A stretch of 64,000 nt of DNA from Acidovorax sp. NCPPB 3576 (GCF_028473605.1 NZ_CP097267.1:3774501-3838500), one strand, 5' to 3'. Positions 19,048 through 28,411 are shown, counted from the stretch's first letter. Notes: generated by a model not told the origin, from the letters alone. Made by a program: numbers and translations.

Positions 19048-19218
19048 ACCTGGACTACCCCGTGCCACCCAGTCCACCCGGCATGCCAGCCCGACCCGCC
19101 CGGGCCCGTGGTTGCTGGCCGGCTGCTATGGATTCAGGAGTATGCTGTCAGTCCCGGAAAGGCAGGCAGGCCAGGAGCCCTGTGCACCGCCTCCCGGGTG
19201 ACGCATCCGATCCTTTTC

Positions 19219-20889
19219 ATGAAGCACCTGTTGAATCTGCTGGCCGCCGTGGCACTGCTGGTCTGGGGCACCCACCTGGTGCGCACGGGCGTGCTGCGTG
19301 TGTTCGGCGCCAACCTGCGCACCATGCTCGCTCGCAGCATGGGCAACCGCTTCACGGCAGCGCTGTCGGGCATCGGCGTGACGGCGCTGGTGCAGTCCAG
19401 CACGGCCACCTCGCTCATGACCTCGTCGTTCGTGGGCCAGGGGCTCATCACCCTGCCCGCCGCGCTGGCGGTGATGCGCGGGGCCGATGTGGGCACGGCC
19501 CTCATGTCGGTGCTGTTCTCCACCGACCTGTCGTGGCTGTCTCCCCTGTTCATCTTCGTCGGCGTGGTGCTGTTCATCACCCGCCAGTCCAGCTCGGCCG
19601 GGCGCGTGGGGCGCGTGCTCATCGGGCTGGGGCTCATGCTGCTCGCGCTCGACATGGTCGTGCAGGCCAGCGGTCCCATGCTGGCCTCGCCCATCATCAA
19701 GGCCATGCTCGGCTCGCTCAACAGCGACATCGTGATGGAGATCGTCATGGGCGCGGTGCTGGCCGTGATCGCGTATTCCAGCCTGGCCATCGTGCTGCTC
19801 ATCTCGGCCATGGCGGCCTCGCATGTGGTGCCGCTGGACGTGGCCCTGGGCCTGGTGCTGGGCGCCAACCTGGGCAGCGGCCTGCTGGCCGTGCTGACCA
19901 CAGCCAAGTCGGCCGTCGAAGTGCGTCAGGTGACTGTGGGCAACCTCGTCTTCAAGCTGATGGGCGTGGCGCTGGTGGCCCCGTTCGTGGGACTTTGGCT
20001 GCGCTACGTGCAGCCCCACATGCCGGGCACCGCACAGGGCGTGGTGCTGTTCCACCTGGGCTTCAACGTGGTCATCAGCCTGGGGTTCATCGCCTTCACG
20101 CAGTGGGTGGCCACCTGGGTGACCCGGCTGCTGCCCAAGCCCGTGGGCGCGCAGAGCCTGCGGCCGCACCACCTGGACCCTTCGGCCCTGTCCACCCCGT
20201 CGCTGGCCATTTCCTGCGCCGCGCGCGAGGCGCTGCACCAGGCCGACGTGGTGGAGACCATGCTGCTGGGCGTGCTCGATGTGATCAAGAAGAACGACGT
20301 TCAACTGGCCGAGCGCCTGCGCAAGATGGACGACGAGGTGGACGAGCTGTATTCGTCCATCAAGTACTACCTGACCAAGATTTCCCGAGAGGCGCTGGGC
20401 GAGGACGAGAGCCGGCGCTGGACCGACATCATCAGCTTCACCATCAACATGGAGCAGATCGGCGACATCATCGAGCGCGTGCTGCTCGACATCGAGGACA
20501 AGAAGATCAAGAAGGGCCGCCAGTTCTCCGACGCCGGCATGGCCGAGATCACGGAACTGCACGAGCGCCTGATCAACAACCTGCGCCTGGGAATGAGCGT
20601 GTTCCTCAACGGCACGGTGCGCGATGCACAGAAGCTGCTCGAAGAAAAGGCACGCTTTCGCGACCTGGAGCGCGCCTACGCCGCCACCCACCTGGTGCGC
20701 CTGTCGGACAAGACGCTGCAGAGCATGGAAACCAGTTCGCTGCACATCGACCTGATCAGCGAGCTCAAGCGCATCAACTCGCACATCTGCTCGATCGCCT
20801 ATCCCATCCTGGACTCGGCCGGAGCCCTCGCGCCCAACCGCCTGCGCACGGCCACCGGCGCAGCGCAGGACGCCACGATCGGAAAATGA
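19219..20889 (+). CDS. Na/Pi cotransporter family protein with PhoU-like C-terminus
   Basis: A 556-residue protein. The N-terminal ~310 residues hold two Na/Pi-cotransporter repeats of membrane helices; the first contains the signature VQSSTATSLMTS. The matching site in the second repeat reads AYSSLAIVLL, without the usual Gln. The remaining ~240 residues form a soluble helical PhoU-like domain (DVVETMLLGVLDVIKKNDVQ...). The family imports phosphate or helps regulate phosphate uptake. The frame is open well upstream, but the ATG at 19219 starts directly with the first membrane helix. It is divergent from the effector candidate at 17626-18951. Confidence 0.92.
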   Translation: MKHLLNLLAAVALLVWGTHLVRTGVLRVFGANLRTMLARSMGNRFTAALSGIGVTALVQSSTATSLMTSSFVGQGLITLPAALAVMRGADVGTALMSVLFSTDLSWLSPLFIFVGVVLFITRQSSSAGRVGRVLIGLGLMLLALDMVVQASGPMLASPIIKAMLGSLNSDIVMEIVMGAVLAVIAYSSLAIVLLISAMAASHVVPLDVALGLVLGANLGSGLLAVLTTAKSAVEVRQVTVGNLVFKLMGVALVAPFVGLWLRYVQPHMPGTAQGVVLFHLGFNVVISLGFIAFTQWVATWVTRLLPKPVGAQSLRPHHLDPSALSTPSLAISCAAREALHQADVVETMLLGVLDVIKKNDVQLAERLRKMDDEVDELYSSIKYYLTKISREALGEDESRRWTDIISFTINMEQIGDIIERVLLDIEDKKIKKGRQFSDAGMAEITELHERLINNLRLGMSVFLNGTVRDAQKLLEEKARFRDLERAYAATHLVRLSDKTLQSMETSSLHIDLISELKRINSHICSIAYPILDSAGALAPNRLRTATGAAQDATIGK

Positions 20890-20962
20890 CGGGTCGCCCA
20901 CGCACCTGCCCCTTCCCAGGGCCGCGCCATCGCAGCACGACCATTCGCTGAAAGCCCTGCCT

Positions 20963-21355
20963 GTGACCTCCCCTGCCCCGCACGACAGCCGGCTAGAACC
21001 CGACGTCATCATTTATCACAACCCCGAATGCGGCACCTCGCGCAACGTGCTGGCGCTGATCCGTGCGAGCGGCATCAAGCCGCATGTGATCGAGTACCTG
21101 AAGACCCCGCCTTCGCGCGACATGCTGGCATGGCTGGTCGCGCGCGCAGGCGTACCGGCGCGCGAGATCCTGCGTGAGAAGCACCCGCTGCATGCTGAGC
21201 TGGGCCTCGGCGATCCGGCCCTGGACGACACCCGGCTGCTCGATGCCATGGCCGCCCACCCTGCGCTCATCAACCGCCCCATCGTGGTATCGCCGCGGGG
21301 CGTGCGCCTGTGCCGGCCCGCCGAACGGGTGGCGGATCTTTTGCCCGCCCGCTAG
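20963..21355 (+). CDS. arsC: ArsC-family arsenate reductase-like protein
   Basis: A 130-residue thioredoxin-fold protein. The active-site segment YHNPECGTSRN places Cys23 as the nucleophile, as in glutaredoxin-dependent ArsC. Downstream, LINRPIVVSPRGVRLCRP matches the conserved RPxV...R region that holds arsenate. The start is GTG at 20963. No other ars genes flank it, so it may belong to the broader ArsC/Spx-like group rather than a dedicated arsenic operon. It may share a transcript with the Na/Pi transporter 73 bp upstream, and arsenate is a phosphate analogue. Confidence 0.85.
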   Translation: MTSPAPHDSRLEPDVIIYHNPECGTSRNVLALIRASGIKPHVIEYLKTPPSRDMLAWLVARAGVPAREILREKHPLHAELGLGDPALDDTRLLDAMAAHPALINRPIVVSPRGVRLCRPAERVADLLPAR

Positions 21356-21595
21356 CAAAGCGGTAGGCACGGCGCCCGACCGTGCGCTCACCAGGATGGG
21401 TGGGTTCAGTCCATCCGCTGCACGATCAGGGTCGCGCCCGCCCCGCCGGCCAAAGGCGGGGGTCAGCACCCCAGAGAACGAGGTGTCACGCAACGTGACA
21501 AAGGGCCCTTCGCACGGCCCCATGCTCCCTCGGCCTACAGGTCGGGGAGACAGCCGAAGGCACCCTGAACCCTCTTATCTGCATCAGGAGATTTC

Positions 21596-21955
21596 ATGGA
21601 AATTCACATCAACACGGGCAATGGCATGGAAAACCGCGAAAGCCTGGAACGCTGGGCCGACGCGGAGATTCGCAAGAATCTGTCGCGGTTCAACGATGGC
21701 GTGCGGCGCGTCGAAGTGCACCTGTCGGACGTCAACCATGACCGGGGCGGCGCGGACGACAAACGCTGCGTGATCGAAGCGCTGGTCCCCCAGCATGCGC
21801 CCGTCGTTGCCACCCACAACGCACCCTCGGTGGATGAAGCCTTCCGAGGCGCCGAAGCCAAGCTGCAGCGCGCGCTGGACAGCGCCCTCGGCAAGCTCAA
21901 GGATCTGCGCGACCGCACCTCGATCCGCACGCAGCCGGAATTGCTGCAGCCTTGA
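21596..21955 (+). CDS. HPF/RaiA-family ribosome-associated protein
   Basis: A 119-residue protein of the ribosome hibernation family. It starts MEIHINTGNGMENRESLERW and follows the beta-alpha-beta-beta-beta-alpha pattern (VRRVEVHLSDVNHD; KCVIEAL-like strand; DEAFRGAEAKLQRALD helix). Such proteins bind the 30S decoding region and silence ribosomes in stationary phase or stress. It lacks the long C-terminal dimerisation domain, so it resembles short HPF/YfiA. AGGAG five bases before the ATG supports the start. The N-terminus diverges from classical HPF, so paralogue function is possible. Confidence 0.8.
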   Translation: MEIHINTGNGMENRESLERWADAEIRKNLSRFNDGVRRVEVHLSDVNHDRGGADDKRCVIEALVPQHAPVVATHNAPSVDEAFRGAEAKLQRALDSALGKLKDLRDRTSIRTQPELLQP

Positions 21956-22038
21956 TCGAGCGAAGTCGGCGCCCGCCGAAGGCGCAGGGCAGGCCGGCCA
22001 GGGCCTGCCCCGCCTGCATCCCCTTTCCAGGAGACACC

Positions 22039-22194
22039 ATGAACACCCCCAAGCACTCGCCGGACAACGACGAACCGGAAATCACCCAGGAAGACAGCGT
22101 GCCGGTGGACGAGACCGACGCGGAGGGCGAAGCCATGATGAAAGAGGTCCGCAACGACCGCCTGAAGGTGCCCCCCGGCGAAGAAAACGCATGA
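22039..22194 (+). CDS. Small acidic hypothetical protein
   Basis: A 51-residue, highly charged protein with acidic runs (DNDEPEITQEDSVPVDETDAEGE) and a basic tail patch (RNDRLKVPPGEE). A good AGGAG lies five bases before the ATG and the gene follows the HPF-like gene by 83 bp in the same direction, so co-expression is likely. It has no membrane segment, Cys pair or recognised motif. It could be a stress-related small protein, but no function can be assigned. Confidence 0.6.
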   Translation: MNTPKHSPDNDEPEITQEDSVPVDETDAEGEAMMKEVRNDRLKVPPGEENA

Positions 22195-22349
22195 GGCCGG
22201 GGACGGCCGCCAATCGGGCGCGCACCCGACGCGCTGGACGCTGCGGCGGTTTCAACAGCGGTATCGGTCTTGCCAACGGCGGTCCACGCCGTCCATGAAT
22301 GCACGCAGGGCCCTGCGCCCTCCGTCAGGCCCCTGCCCTGCCCTCTCCT

Positions 22350-23420
22350 TTACGGGACCCGCGTGGTCTCGGCCACGCGGGCCGCTGCCGCGCCGGCGGC
22401 GATGCGGTCCGCGGGGGCGAGCCCCTCGGGACGGCGTGCGTAGCGCTGTGCAAGCACGGCGCACACCATGAGCTGCATCTGGTGGAACACCATCAGCGGC
22501 AGCACGATGGCCCCCACGGCGTGCGAGGCGAACAGCACCTTGGCCATGGGCACGCCACTCGCCAGGCTTTTCTTGGAGCCGCAGAACACCACGGTGATCT
22601 CGTCCTCCTTCGAAAAGCCGAACCGCCGGCCGACCCAGGTCGTCGTGGCCAGCGCGATGGCAAGGATCACCGCGCACACCACCACCAAGCCGGCCAGCGC
22701 CGGCAGCGGAATCTGCCGCCACAGCCCCTCGATCACCGCTGCGCTGAACGCGGTATAGACGACCAGCAGGATCGAGCCCTGGTCCACGAACTTGAGCACC
22801 GCGGCGCGGCGCTGCACGAAGCCGCTGATCCACGGCCGCAGCAGGTGGCCCGACAGAAAAGGGACGAACAATTGCAGCGTGATGCGCCCGATGCTGGCCA
22901 GCAGGTCGTGCGTGCCGCCGCCCGCAGCGCCCGCCGTGCTGTGCGCCACAGGAACGCCCGGCAGCAGCCAGCCCACGAGCAGCGGGGTGATGACGATGCC
23001 CAGCAGCGTCGAGCCCGAGGCCGCGCACACGGCGGCAGGCATGTTGCCGCGTGCCATGGCGGTGAAGGCGATGGACGACTGCACGGTCGCCGGCAGCACG
23101 CACAGGAAGAGCACGCCCAGGTACAGCTCGGGCGTGACCAGCGGCTGCAGCACCGGCCGCAGCGCCCAGCCGATCAGCGGGAAAAGCACGAAGGTGGAGG
23201 CCACCACCACGAGGTGCAGGCGCCAGTGAGACAGGCCGGCCACGATGGCCTGGCGCGACAGTTTGGCGCCGTGCAGGAAGAACAGCAGCGCGACGGCGGC
23301 CAACGTGGCTTGCTCAAAGCCCTGGGCCACGCGCCCCGAGGCAGGCAACAGGCTGGCAAGCGCCACCGTCGCCAGCAGCGCCAGGGTGAAATTGTCGGGA
23401 AGAAAACGGGAGCGGGCCAT
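22350..23420 (-). CDS. Bile acid:sodium symporter (BASS/YfeH-like) family transporter
   Basis: A 356-residue inner-membrane protein with about ten helices. It follows the BASS/SBF pattern: FFLHGAKLSRQAIVAGLSHW, the LCVLPATVQSSIAFTAMARGN signature and later VVFCGSKKSLASGVPMAKVLF, all typical of the YfeH branch. These are sodium-coupled carriers of organic anions whose bacterial substrates are mostly unknown. The gene is divergent from a LysR regulator with 96 bp between the starts, so it is the likely target of that regulator. Confidence 0.9.
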   Translation of the reverse strand: MARSRFLPDNFTLALLATVALASLLPASGRVAQGFEQATLAAVALLFFLHGAKLSRQAIVAGLSHWRLHLVVVASTFVLFPLIGWALRPVLQPLVTPELYLGVLFLCVLPATVQSSIAFTAMARGNMPAAVCAASGSTLLGIVITPLLVGWLLPGVPVAHSTAGAAGGGTHDLLASIGRITLQLFVPFLSGHLLRPWISGFVQRRAAVLKFVDQGSILLVVYTAFSAAVIEGLWRQIPLPALAGLVVVCAVILAIALATTTWVGRRFGFSKEDEITVVFCGSKKSLASGVPMAKVLFASHAVGAIVLPLMVFHQMQLMVCAVLAQRYARRPEGLAPADRIAAGAAAARVAETTRVP

Positions 23421-23516
23421 GAAGAGCGGAGCCTTTGCAATCGAATGGCCGCCATTAAGCCAGGGCGAACCGGCAAAGTGAAATGGATTTATCTGATGGT
23501 TTTATGATTTCGAATC

Positions 23517-24467
23517 ATGAATGTCACGCTGCGCCAGCTCCACGTCTTTCGCTCGGTCGCCGCCACGCGCCATTTCAGCCGCGCGGGCGAGCAGATCGGC
23601 CTCACGCAACCCGCCGTGAGCCGCTGCATCACCGAGCTGGAAGCGCAACTGGGACTGCAGTTGCTCAACCGCACCACGCGCGAGGTCGAGCTGACCGAGG
23701 CGGGCCGCAGCCTGGCCGCCCGCCTGGAGCGCGTGCTGGAAGACCTGGACACGGTGCTGCTCGACGTGCGCGGCATGGCGTCCGAACGGCGGGGCCGGGT
23801 GCGCGTGGCCAGCAGCCCCACGCTCTCGGCCCACCTGATGCCCGACTGCATCGCCCGCTGCCAGCGCGAGATGCCGGGCCTGCAGATCGTGCTGCTGGAC
23901 CGCATCCAGCACGACGTGCTGGCAAGCGTCTTATCGGGCGAGGTGGATTTCGGCGTGGTGATCGATCCTGGCGACCGCGAGGCACTCACCTGCGAGGCCA
24001 TCCTGACCGAGCCCTTTTGCCTGGCCTGCCCGCCGGGGCATCCCCTGGCACGCAAGCGCAGCGTGCGCTGGACCGACCTGGAAGGCCAGCCGCTGGTGCT
24101 GCTCGATCACGCCTCGGGCAGCCGCCGCCTCATTGACCAGGCACTGGCGGCGCACGGCGTGGCCGCCACCGTGGCGCAGGAGGTCGGCCACCCGACCACG
24201 ATCTTTCGCATGCTGGCCGCGGGCCTGGGCATCTCGGTGGTTCCCACGCTGGCCCTGCCGCCCGAGGGCCTGCCCGGCGTTGCCGTGCGGCCTCTTCGCC
24301 CGCGCGTGGACCGGGAAATCGTGCTCATCCACCGCCGCAACCGGGCGCTGGCGCCCGTGGCGCAGGCGGCGTGGAACCTCGTGCGTACCGTCGCGCAGGA
24401 GCGGCAGGCCCCGGGACCGATGGGCGCCGCCACCATGGCGAAACCAAAGGGCGACGCACGGGGTTGA
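23517..24467 (+). CDS. LysR-family transcriptional regulator
   Basis: A 316-residue regulator. The N-terminal winged helix-turn-helix reads MNVTLRQLHVFRSVAATRHF then GEQIGLTQPAVSRCITELE. The C-terminal periplasmic-binding-protein-like domain senses a co-inducer. It is divergently paired with the BASS transporter, the standard LysR arrangement with a shared operator in the 96-bp gap, so it probably controls that transporter and itself. The last ~25 residues are an extra Ala/Gly/Lys-rich tail. Confidence 0.94.
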   Translation: MNVTLRQLHVFRSVAATRHFSRAGEQIGLTQPAVSRCITELEAQLGLQLLNRTTREVELTEAGRSLAARLERVLEDLDTVLLDVRGMASERRGRVRVASSPTLSAHLMPDCIARCQREMPGLQIVLLDRIQHDVLASVLSGEVDFGVVIDPGDREALTCEAILTEPFCLACPPGHPLARKRSVRWTDLEGQPLVLLDHASGSRRLIDQALAAHGVAATVAQEVGHPTTIFRMLAAGLGISVVPTLALPPEGLPGVAVRPLRPRVDREIVLIHRRNRALAPVAQAAWNLVRTVAQERQAPGPMGAATMAKPKGDARG

Positions 24468-25393
24468 TGCGCTGCGCTCAGCAACCCAACCCGTGCGGCG
24501 CTCCGTCAGCGTCCGACACCCGGCGGTGCGAACATGCTTGCCGCCGCCGCAATGGTCGACCGGTCCTCGTCGGAAATCTCCATGGCTTCGTCTTGATCGA
24601 CACGGTCGTCGGAGATGGCGTCTGAATTCTCGTCATCGTCCAGCGAAAAACCAAAGCTCTCGAGCGTCAACGGGCCGGCGGCCTGCCCATTGTCCGCTCC
24701 GGCGGGTGCGGACGTTTCGACTTCCTCTTCGTCGTCGGGCGGGAGCATGCCCTGGCTTTGCAGGATCTGGTTCCTGCGGATCTGCTCACCGATTTCCGAG
24801 AGGCTGGCGTCGCGCAATTCCCGGGGGAGCCGTGCAGGCTTTCCCTTGCTGCCATCGGTCCTCTCAGCGATCCCTTCTCTCACCGCGTACTCCGCAAAGC
24901 GCACCCGCCGGCCCGAGCCAGCGGCGGCATCCGCCGGTTCGGCGCTTCCTTGCGGTCGAACCGCCACGTACTCCGCATTGAAACGCCGGCCCTGGAACTG
25001 GGAGCTGCGGGTGAGCCTCGGCCCATCCCCCGCTGCACTGGAGGCGCCTGTGGGACTGGATGGTTCGGCCGCACGGGCAGGGGACGCCTGCACCGGGGAG
25101 GCAACGGACTCCACCGTTGGCGCGGGCCGTGTCCTGCGGGACGTCGCGCCCCGCCATCCCCCCGCCACGGGTGGCGCAGAAGCCTCTGATGAAGGTTCGG
25201 GCGGCACGGCTTCCTTGCCCGGGCGGCGGCTGGCGTCCTGGCCCTGCGAAGGCCCAGCCCCGTCGCTCGACGGGCCGGGCCGGGCCGTCTGCGGGCTGGT
25301 GCTCCGCTGCCGGCGCTGGGGCTGATACAGCGGAGCAGGCGTGCTCTCTGGCTGAGGCTCGGGGAATGCCCCCGGTGCTTGCTGCGTCCGCTG

Positions 25394-26230
25394 CCGCCCA
25401 CGCGCCGCGAGATTTTCGGAGGCGATGTGCACCAGCTCGGCCCGGCGGTATGCCAATGGCCCGCTTCGAAGGCCGTCCATCTTCTGGAAGAGGCGTTCGA
25501 CCTCGGCCTGCAGTTCGGGACTGCCGTTCAATCGCCGGGCGACTTCGTCGCGCGGCAGGTTGTTGGCGTCAGCACGCGCCGCCATGTTCCGCTGCACCGC
25601 TGCGTCGATGTCGTCGCGGTTCAACACGAAAGCATTCCCGTCAGGCGATGCCTGCAGGATCATTTCGTCACTCACCCGCAAGCGCTCTGCCGCGATCACA
25701 TCGGGATCGTAGAGTTGCGACGCCATGCTCCACTGGAGCGGCGGGCTGCTGCTGATCGCCGTACGCAGGTCTGCCCGCGGCTCTGCCCGGACACCCTCCG
25801 GGCGCCCCTGCATCTGCGGCCGGGCCAAGGGTCCTGGCGCAGTCCGGCCCGGGGTGCGCCCGGTCCGGGCCCCGGCTGACGATGCCGACGCCTCGTTCCG
25901 CGCGCGGAGCGCCAGATTGGCAGAGGCGATGTGCACGAGCTCGGCCCGGCGGTATGCGAGGCGCCCGTTTGCAAGGCCTCCCAGCTTCTGGGAAAGGCGG
26001 GCAAGCTCGGCCTGCAGTTCAGGGCTGCGCTCCAATCGCCGGCTGACTTCGTCGCGAGGCAGGTTGTTGGCGTCCGCACGCGCCGCCATGTTCCGCTGAA
26101 CCGTCTCTTCGATGGCGGTGCGGTTTGGCCGGTAACGGTGACCGTCTGGCGGTGCCTGCATCATCATTTCCTGATTGACCCGCAAGCGCTCGGCGTCGAT
26201 CACGCCCGGATCGTAGAGCTGCGAAGCCAT
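25394..26230 (-). repeat. Two-copy ~330-bp coding repeat within the effector gene
   Basis: Module 1 runs from about 26230 to 25898 and module 2 from about 25726 to 25394. They share the protein blocks MASQLYDP, QRNMAARADANNLPRDEV and LAYRRAELVHIAS, with a 168-codon offset between starts. The two copies are also close at DNA level, indicating a fairly recent internal duplication. The intervening ~57 residues are Arg/Pro/Gly-rich. Confidence 0.85.
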
Positions 26231-26280
26231 GGCCCAGCTCAGCGGCGGGCTCGTGCTGATGCCCATCGCCCGGATGTCTG

Positions 26281-26318
26281 CCCGCGGCAGGGCGGCCTGC
26301 CCGCGGCAGGGCGGCCTG
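26281..26318. repeat. Exact 19-bp tandem duplication causing a +1 frameshift
   Basis: CCCGCGGCAGGGCGGCCTG occurs at 26281-26299 and again at 26300-26318 with no spacer. Nineteen is not a multiple of three. Deleting either copy joins the signal-bearing N-terminus (…AGQAALPRA) to the module-bearing frame (DIRAMGIST…). Confidence 0.95.
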
Positions 26319-26517
26319 CCCGGCCAACCCTGCACCGGCCTGCCGCGGCGGCGGCATTCCGTGGGGGGATGCATGCCGATGGGGCGACGTGCGCGGCGGC
26401 GAAGCGGGTGGACTCGCCGGCCGCTCCGAGGACGAAGAACCGCCGGTGATTTTGCGTGCGATGTGACCGAGACCGAACATGGGCATTCCTTGGAAAACGG
26501 GTTGGACCCGTGTTTCC

Positions 26518-26579
26518 AATTTATCCAGCACGCCCTGCCAGGATCTGCCAGCGCCCGAAACGCCGTGCAGCGCCCCGAA
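26518..26579 (-). promoter_or_regulatory. Perfect PIP box plus -10 element upstream of the duplicated-module effector
   Basis: Minus strand: TTCGG (26579-26575), 15 bases, TTCGG (26559-26555), 31 bases, TAAATT (26523-26518). A full match to the HrpX-type consensus with correct spacing, 38-99 bp before the ATG at 26480. Confidence 0.82.
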
Positions 26580-26606
26580 GCGAGCGCCTTCAGGCGCCCT
26601 TGCACG

Positions 26607-27428
26607 CTACCAGCCGTAGAACCCCGCCAGCACCATCGCCGCCTCCGGCGTGAACTCGCCCCGCTCCAGCCGTGCGTGCACTTCAGCCGTCTCCAGCAAA
26701 TCGAACCGCTCCACCTCGCCATCCTGGTTCTCGGGCACCAGGCCCTCGGGCATGGTGGCGTGGAACCAGTCGATGCGCTCGACCATGTACCCCACGCCTT
26801 CGCCGTCGCTGCTGGGCCGGGCGAAGTCCACGTGGCCGCGGTGCGCCATGCCGTGCAGCGCGCCGGCGTGCAGGCCCGCTTCTTCCCAGGTTTCACGTTC
26901 CAGCGCCGTGTGCAGCGTGTCAGCAGCGCTGACCATGCCGCCCATGAGCGTGTCCCACTTTCCGGGATGGGTGGGCTTGTCGAATGCGCGCTGCTGCACC
27001 CACAGGCGGCCGCCCGGTGCGCTGCCGACCAGGTGCACGGCCTGGGTGGCGATGCCCAGTGGGCGCACGGCGCCGCGCTCCACGGTGCCGATGCGCTCGC
27101 CCGCCGCGTTGCACACCGCGAGTTGCTCGTCGCGCCAGGCCCCGCAGCGCCCGGCGCGGCGCAGGGCCTGCGCCAGCGCGGCCAGGGCGGTGGTGGCATC
27201 GCTGGCGGTGGCATCGAGGTGCCAGGCAAGCGCACCGCCATGCTCCTTTTTTAATAGCAAGAAGGGCAAGCAAAACGCCGGCATGAGGGCGATTTCATCC
27301 AGAACGCCTGGCGCCACCGTGCCCACGGCCTGACCCGCCACCACGAACGGCAGGCGCGGTGCCGCAGGGGGCTGCTGCGCCTGCCGGCGCGCAGCCGGCA
27401 CCCAGCCCGGCACGGGCAGCCCGCTCAT
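26607..27428 (-). CDS. Nudix hydrolase with N-terminal DUF4743-type domain
   Basis: A 273-residue protein. The Nudix box is GGMVSAADTLHTALERETWE followed by EAGL; it keeps REtWEEaGL but has Asp where the first Glu of Gx5Ex7REUxEExGU is usual. The ~120-residue N-terminal part matches the domain seen in plant and bacterial TDP/thiamine-diphosphate-analogue Nudix enzymes, so hydrolysis of damaged thiamine diphosphate derivatives is possible but unproven. Its ATG overlaps the stop of the quinone oxidoreductase gene by four bases. A GCTATTAAAAA element found elsewhere in the window is embedded in its 5' half. Confidence 0.85.
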   Translation of the reverse strand: MSGLPVPGWVPAARRQAQQPPAAPRLPFVVAGQAVGTVAPGVLDEIALMPAFCLPFLLLKKEHGGALAWHLDATASDATTALAALAQALRRAGRCGAWRDEQLAVCNAAGERIGTVERGAVRPLGIATQAVHLVGSAPGGRLWVQQRAFDKPTHPGKWDTLMGGMVSAADTLHTALERETWEEAGLHAGALHGMAHRGHVDFARPSSDGEGVGYMVERIDWFHATMPEGLVPENQDGEVERFDLLETAEVHARLERGEFTPEAAMVLAGFYGW

Positions 27429-28411
27429 TCGAGGGTGAGGATGGTGCAGCCCGTGGTCTTGCGGGCCTCCAGGTCGCGGTGCGCCTGCTGCACGTCACGC
27501 AGGGCATGGCGCTGCGCGATGTGGATCTTGACCGCGCCGCTTTGCACCACGGCGAACAGGTCGTCCGCCATGGCCTGGGTGGCCTCGCGCGTGGCGATGT
27601 GCGTGAAGAGCGTCTGCCGCGTGACGTACAGCGAGCCCTTGGCGCCCAGCACGCCGGGCGCGAAGGCCGGCGCCGGGCCCGAGGCATTGCCGAAGGTGGC
27701 CATGAGGCCGAAGGGCCGCAGGCAGTCGAGCGACTTCTCCCAGGTGTCCTTGCCCACCGAGTCATACACCACCTTCACGCCCTTGCCGCCGGTGATGTCC
27801 TTCACGCGCGCGGCGAAATCCTCGGTGCGGTAGTTGATGGCGTGCGCCGCGCCGTTGGCGAGCGCGAGGCGGCATTTTTCGTCGCTGCCGGCCGTGCCGA
27901 TGAGCTGCAGGCCCAGGGCCTTGGCCCACTGGCAGGCGATCAGGCCCACGCCGCCGGCGGCCGCATGAAAGAGCACGTGGTCGCCGGGCTGCAGGCCCTC
28001 GGCGGGCAGCGTCTTCTTGAGCAGGTATTGCGCCGTGAGGCCCTTGAGCATCATGGCCGCGCCGGTCTCGAAGCCGATGGCGTCGGGGAGCTTGCAGACG
28101 GTCTTGGCGGGCATCACGCGCACTTCGGAGTAGCTGCCGGGCGGGTTGCTGGCATAGGCCGCGCGGTCGCCGGCCTTCAAGTGCGTGACGCCCTCGCCCA
28201 CGGCTTCGACGATGCCCGCGCCTTCCATGCCGATGGTGGCGGGCATGGGCAGGGCGTACAGGCCGGTGCGGTGGTACACGTCGATGAAGTTCAGGCCCAC
28301 GGCATGGTGGCGGATGCGGATCTCGCCCGGGCCGGGGTCGCCGACGGCCACATCGACGACATGGAGTTCTTCGGGGCCGCCATGCTGGCGGATCTGGACG
28401 GCAAGGCTCAT
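27425..28411 (-). CDS. NADPH:quinone oxidoreductase (zinc-free MDR family)
   Basis: A 328-residue medium-chain dehydrogenase/reductase. The cofactor-binding stretch is HAAAGGVGLIACQWAKALG and the substrate-side motif is NFIDVYHRTGLY, both typical of Qor (QorA). It reduces quinones using NADPH in the cytoplasm. The ATG at 28411 has GGAG about 8 bases upstream, whereas the frame runs on to 28516 in low-complexity sequence. It is the first gene of a two-gene unit with the Nudix hydrolase and is divergent from an EamA transporter. Confidence 0.93.
   Translation of the reverse strand: MSLAVQIRQHGGPEELHVVDVAVGDPGPGEIRIRHHAVGLNFIDVYHRTGLYALPMPATIGMEGAGIVEAVGEGVTHLKAGDRAAYASNPPGSYSEVRVMPAKTVCKLPDAIGFETGAAMMLKGLTAQYLLKKTLPAEGLQPGDHVLFHAAAGGVGLIACQWAKALGLQLIGTAGSDEKCRLALANGAAHAINYRTEDFAARVKDITGGKGVKVVYDSVGKDTWEKSLDCLRPFGLMATFGNASGPAPAFAPGVLGAKGSLYVTRQTLFTHIATREATQAMADDLFAVVQSGAVKIHIAQRHALRDVQQAHRDLEARKTTGCTILTLE

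Larger units (their letters stand above)
24506..26480 (-). pseudogene. Putative type III effector with duplicated module, frameshifted by a 19-bp tandem duplication
   Basis: The start is the ATG at 26480 (MFGLGHIARKITGGSSSS), with AAGGA six bases upstream and a perfect PIP box at 26555-26579. An exact 19-bp tandem repeat at 26281-26318 shifts the frame after ~66 residues; as written, translation ends at 26019 after 153 residues. Removing one copy gives a continuous 651-residue protein (1956 bp). That protein would have a Ser/Pro/His-rich secretion-signal-like N-terminus, two ~111-residue copies of a module beginning MASQLYDP, a Pro/Ser-rich linker, and an acidic tail (SLDDDENSDAISDDRVDQDE). 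No catalytic motif was recognised. The long downstream frame is still clean, so inactivation is recent, phase-variable, or a sequencing error. Confidence 0.75.

Noticed and set aside
26481..26531. Longer start (GTG at 26531) for the duplicated-module effector
   Set aside because: It would begin at or before the expected transcription start of the PIP promoter, whereas the ATG at 26480 has AAGGA at ideal spacing.
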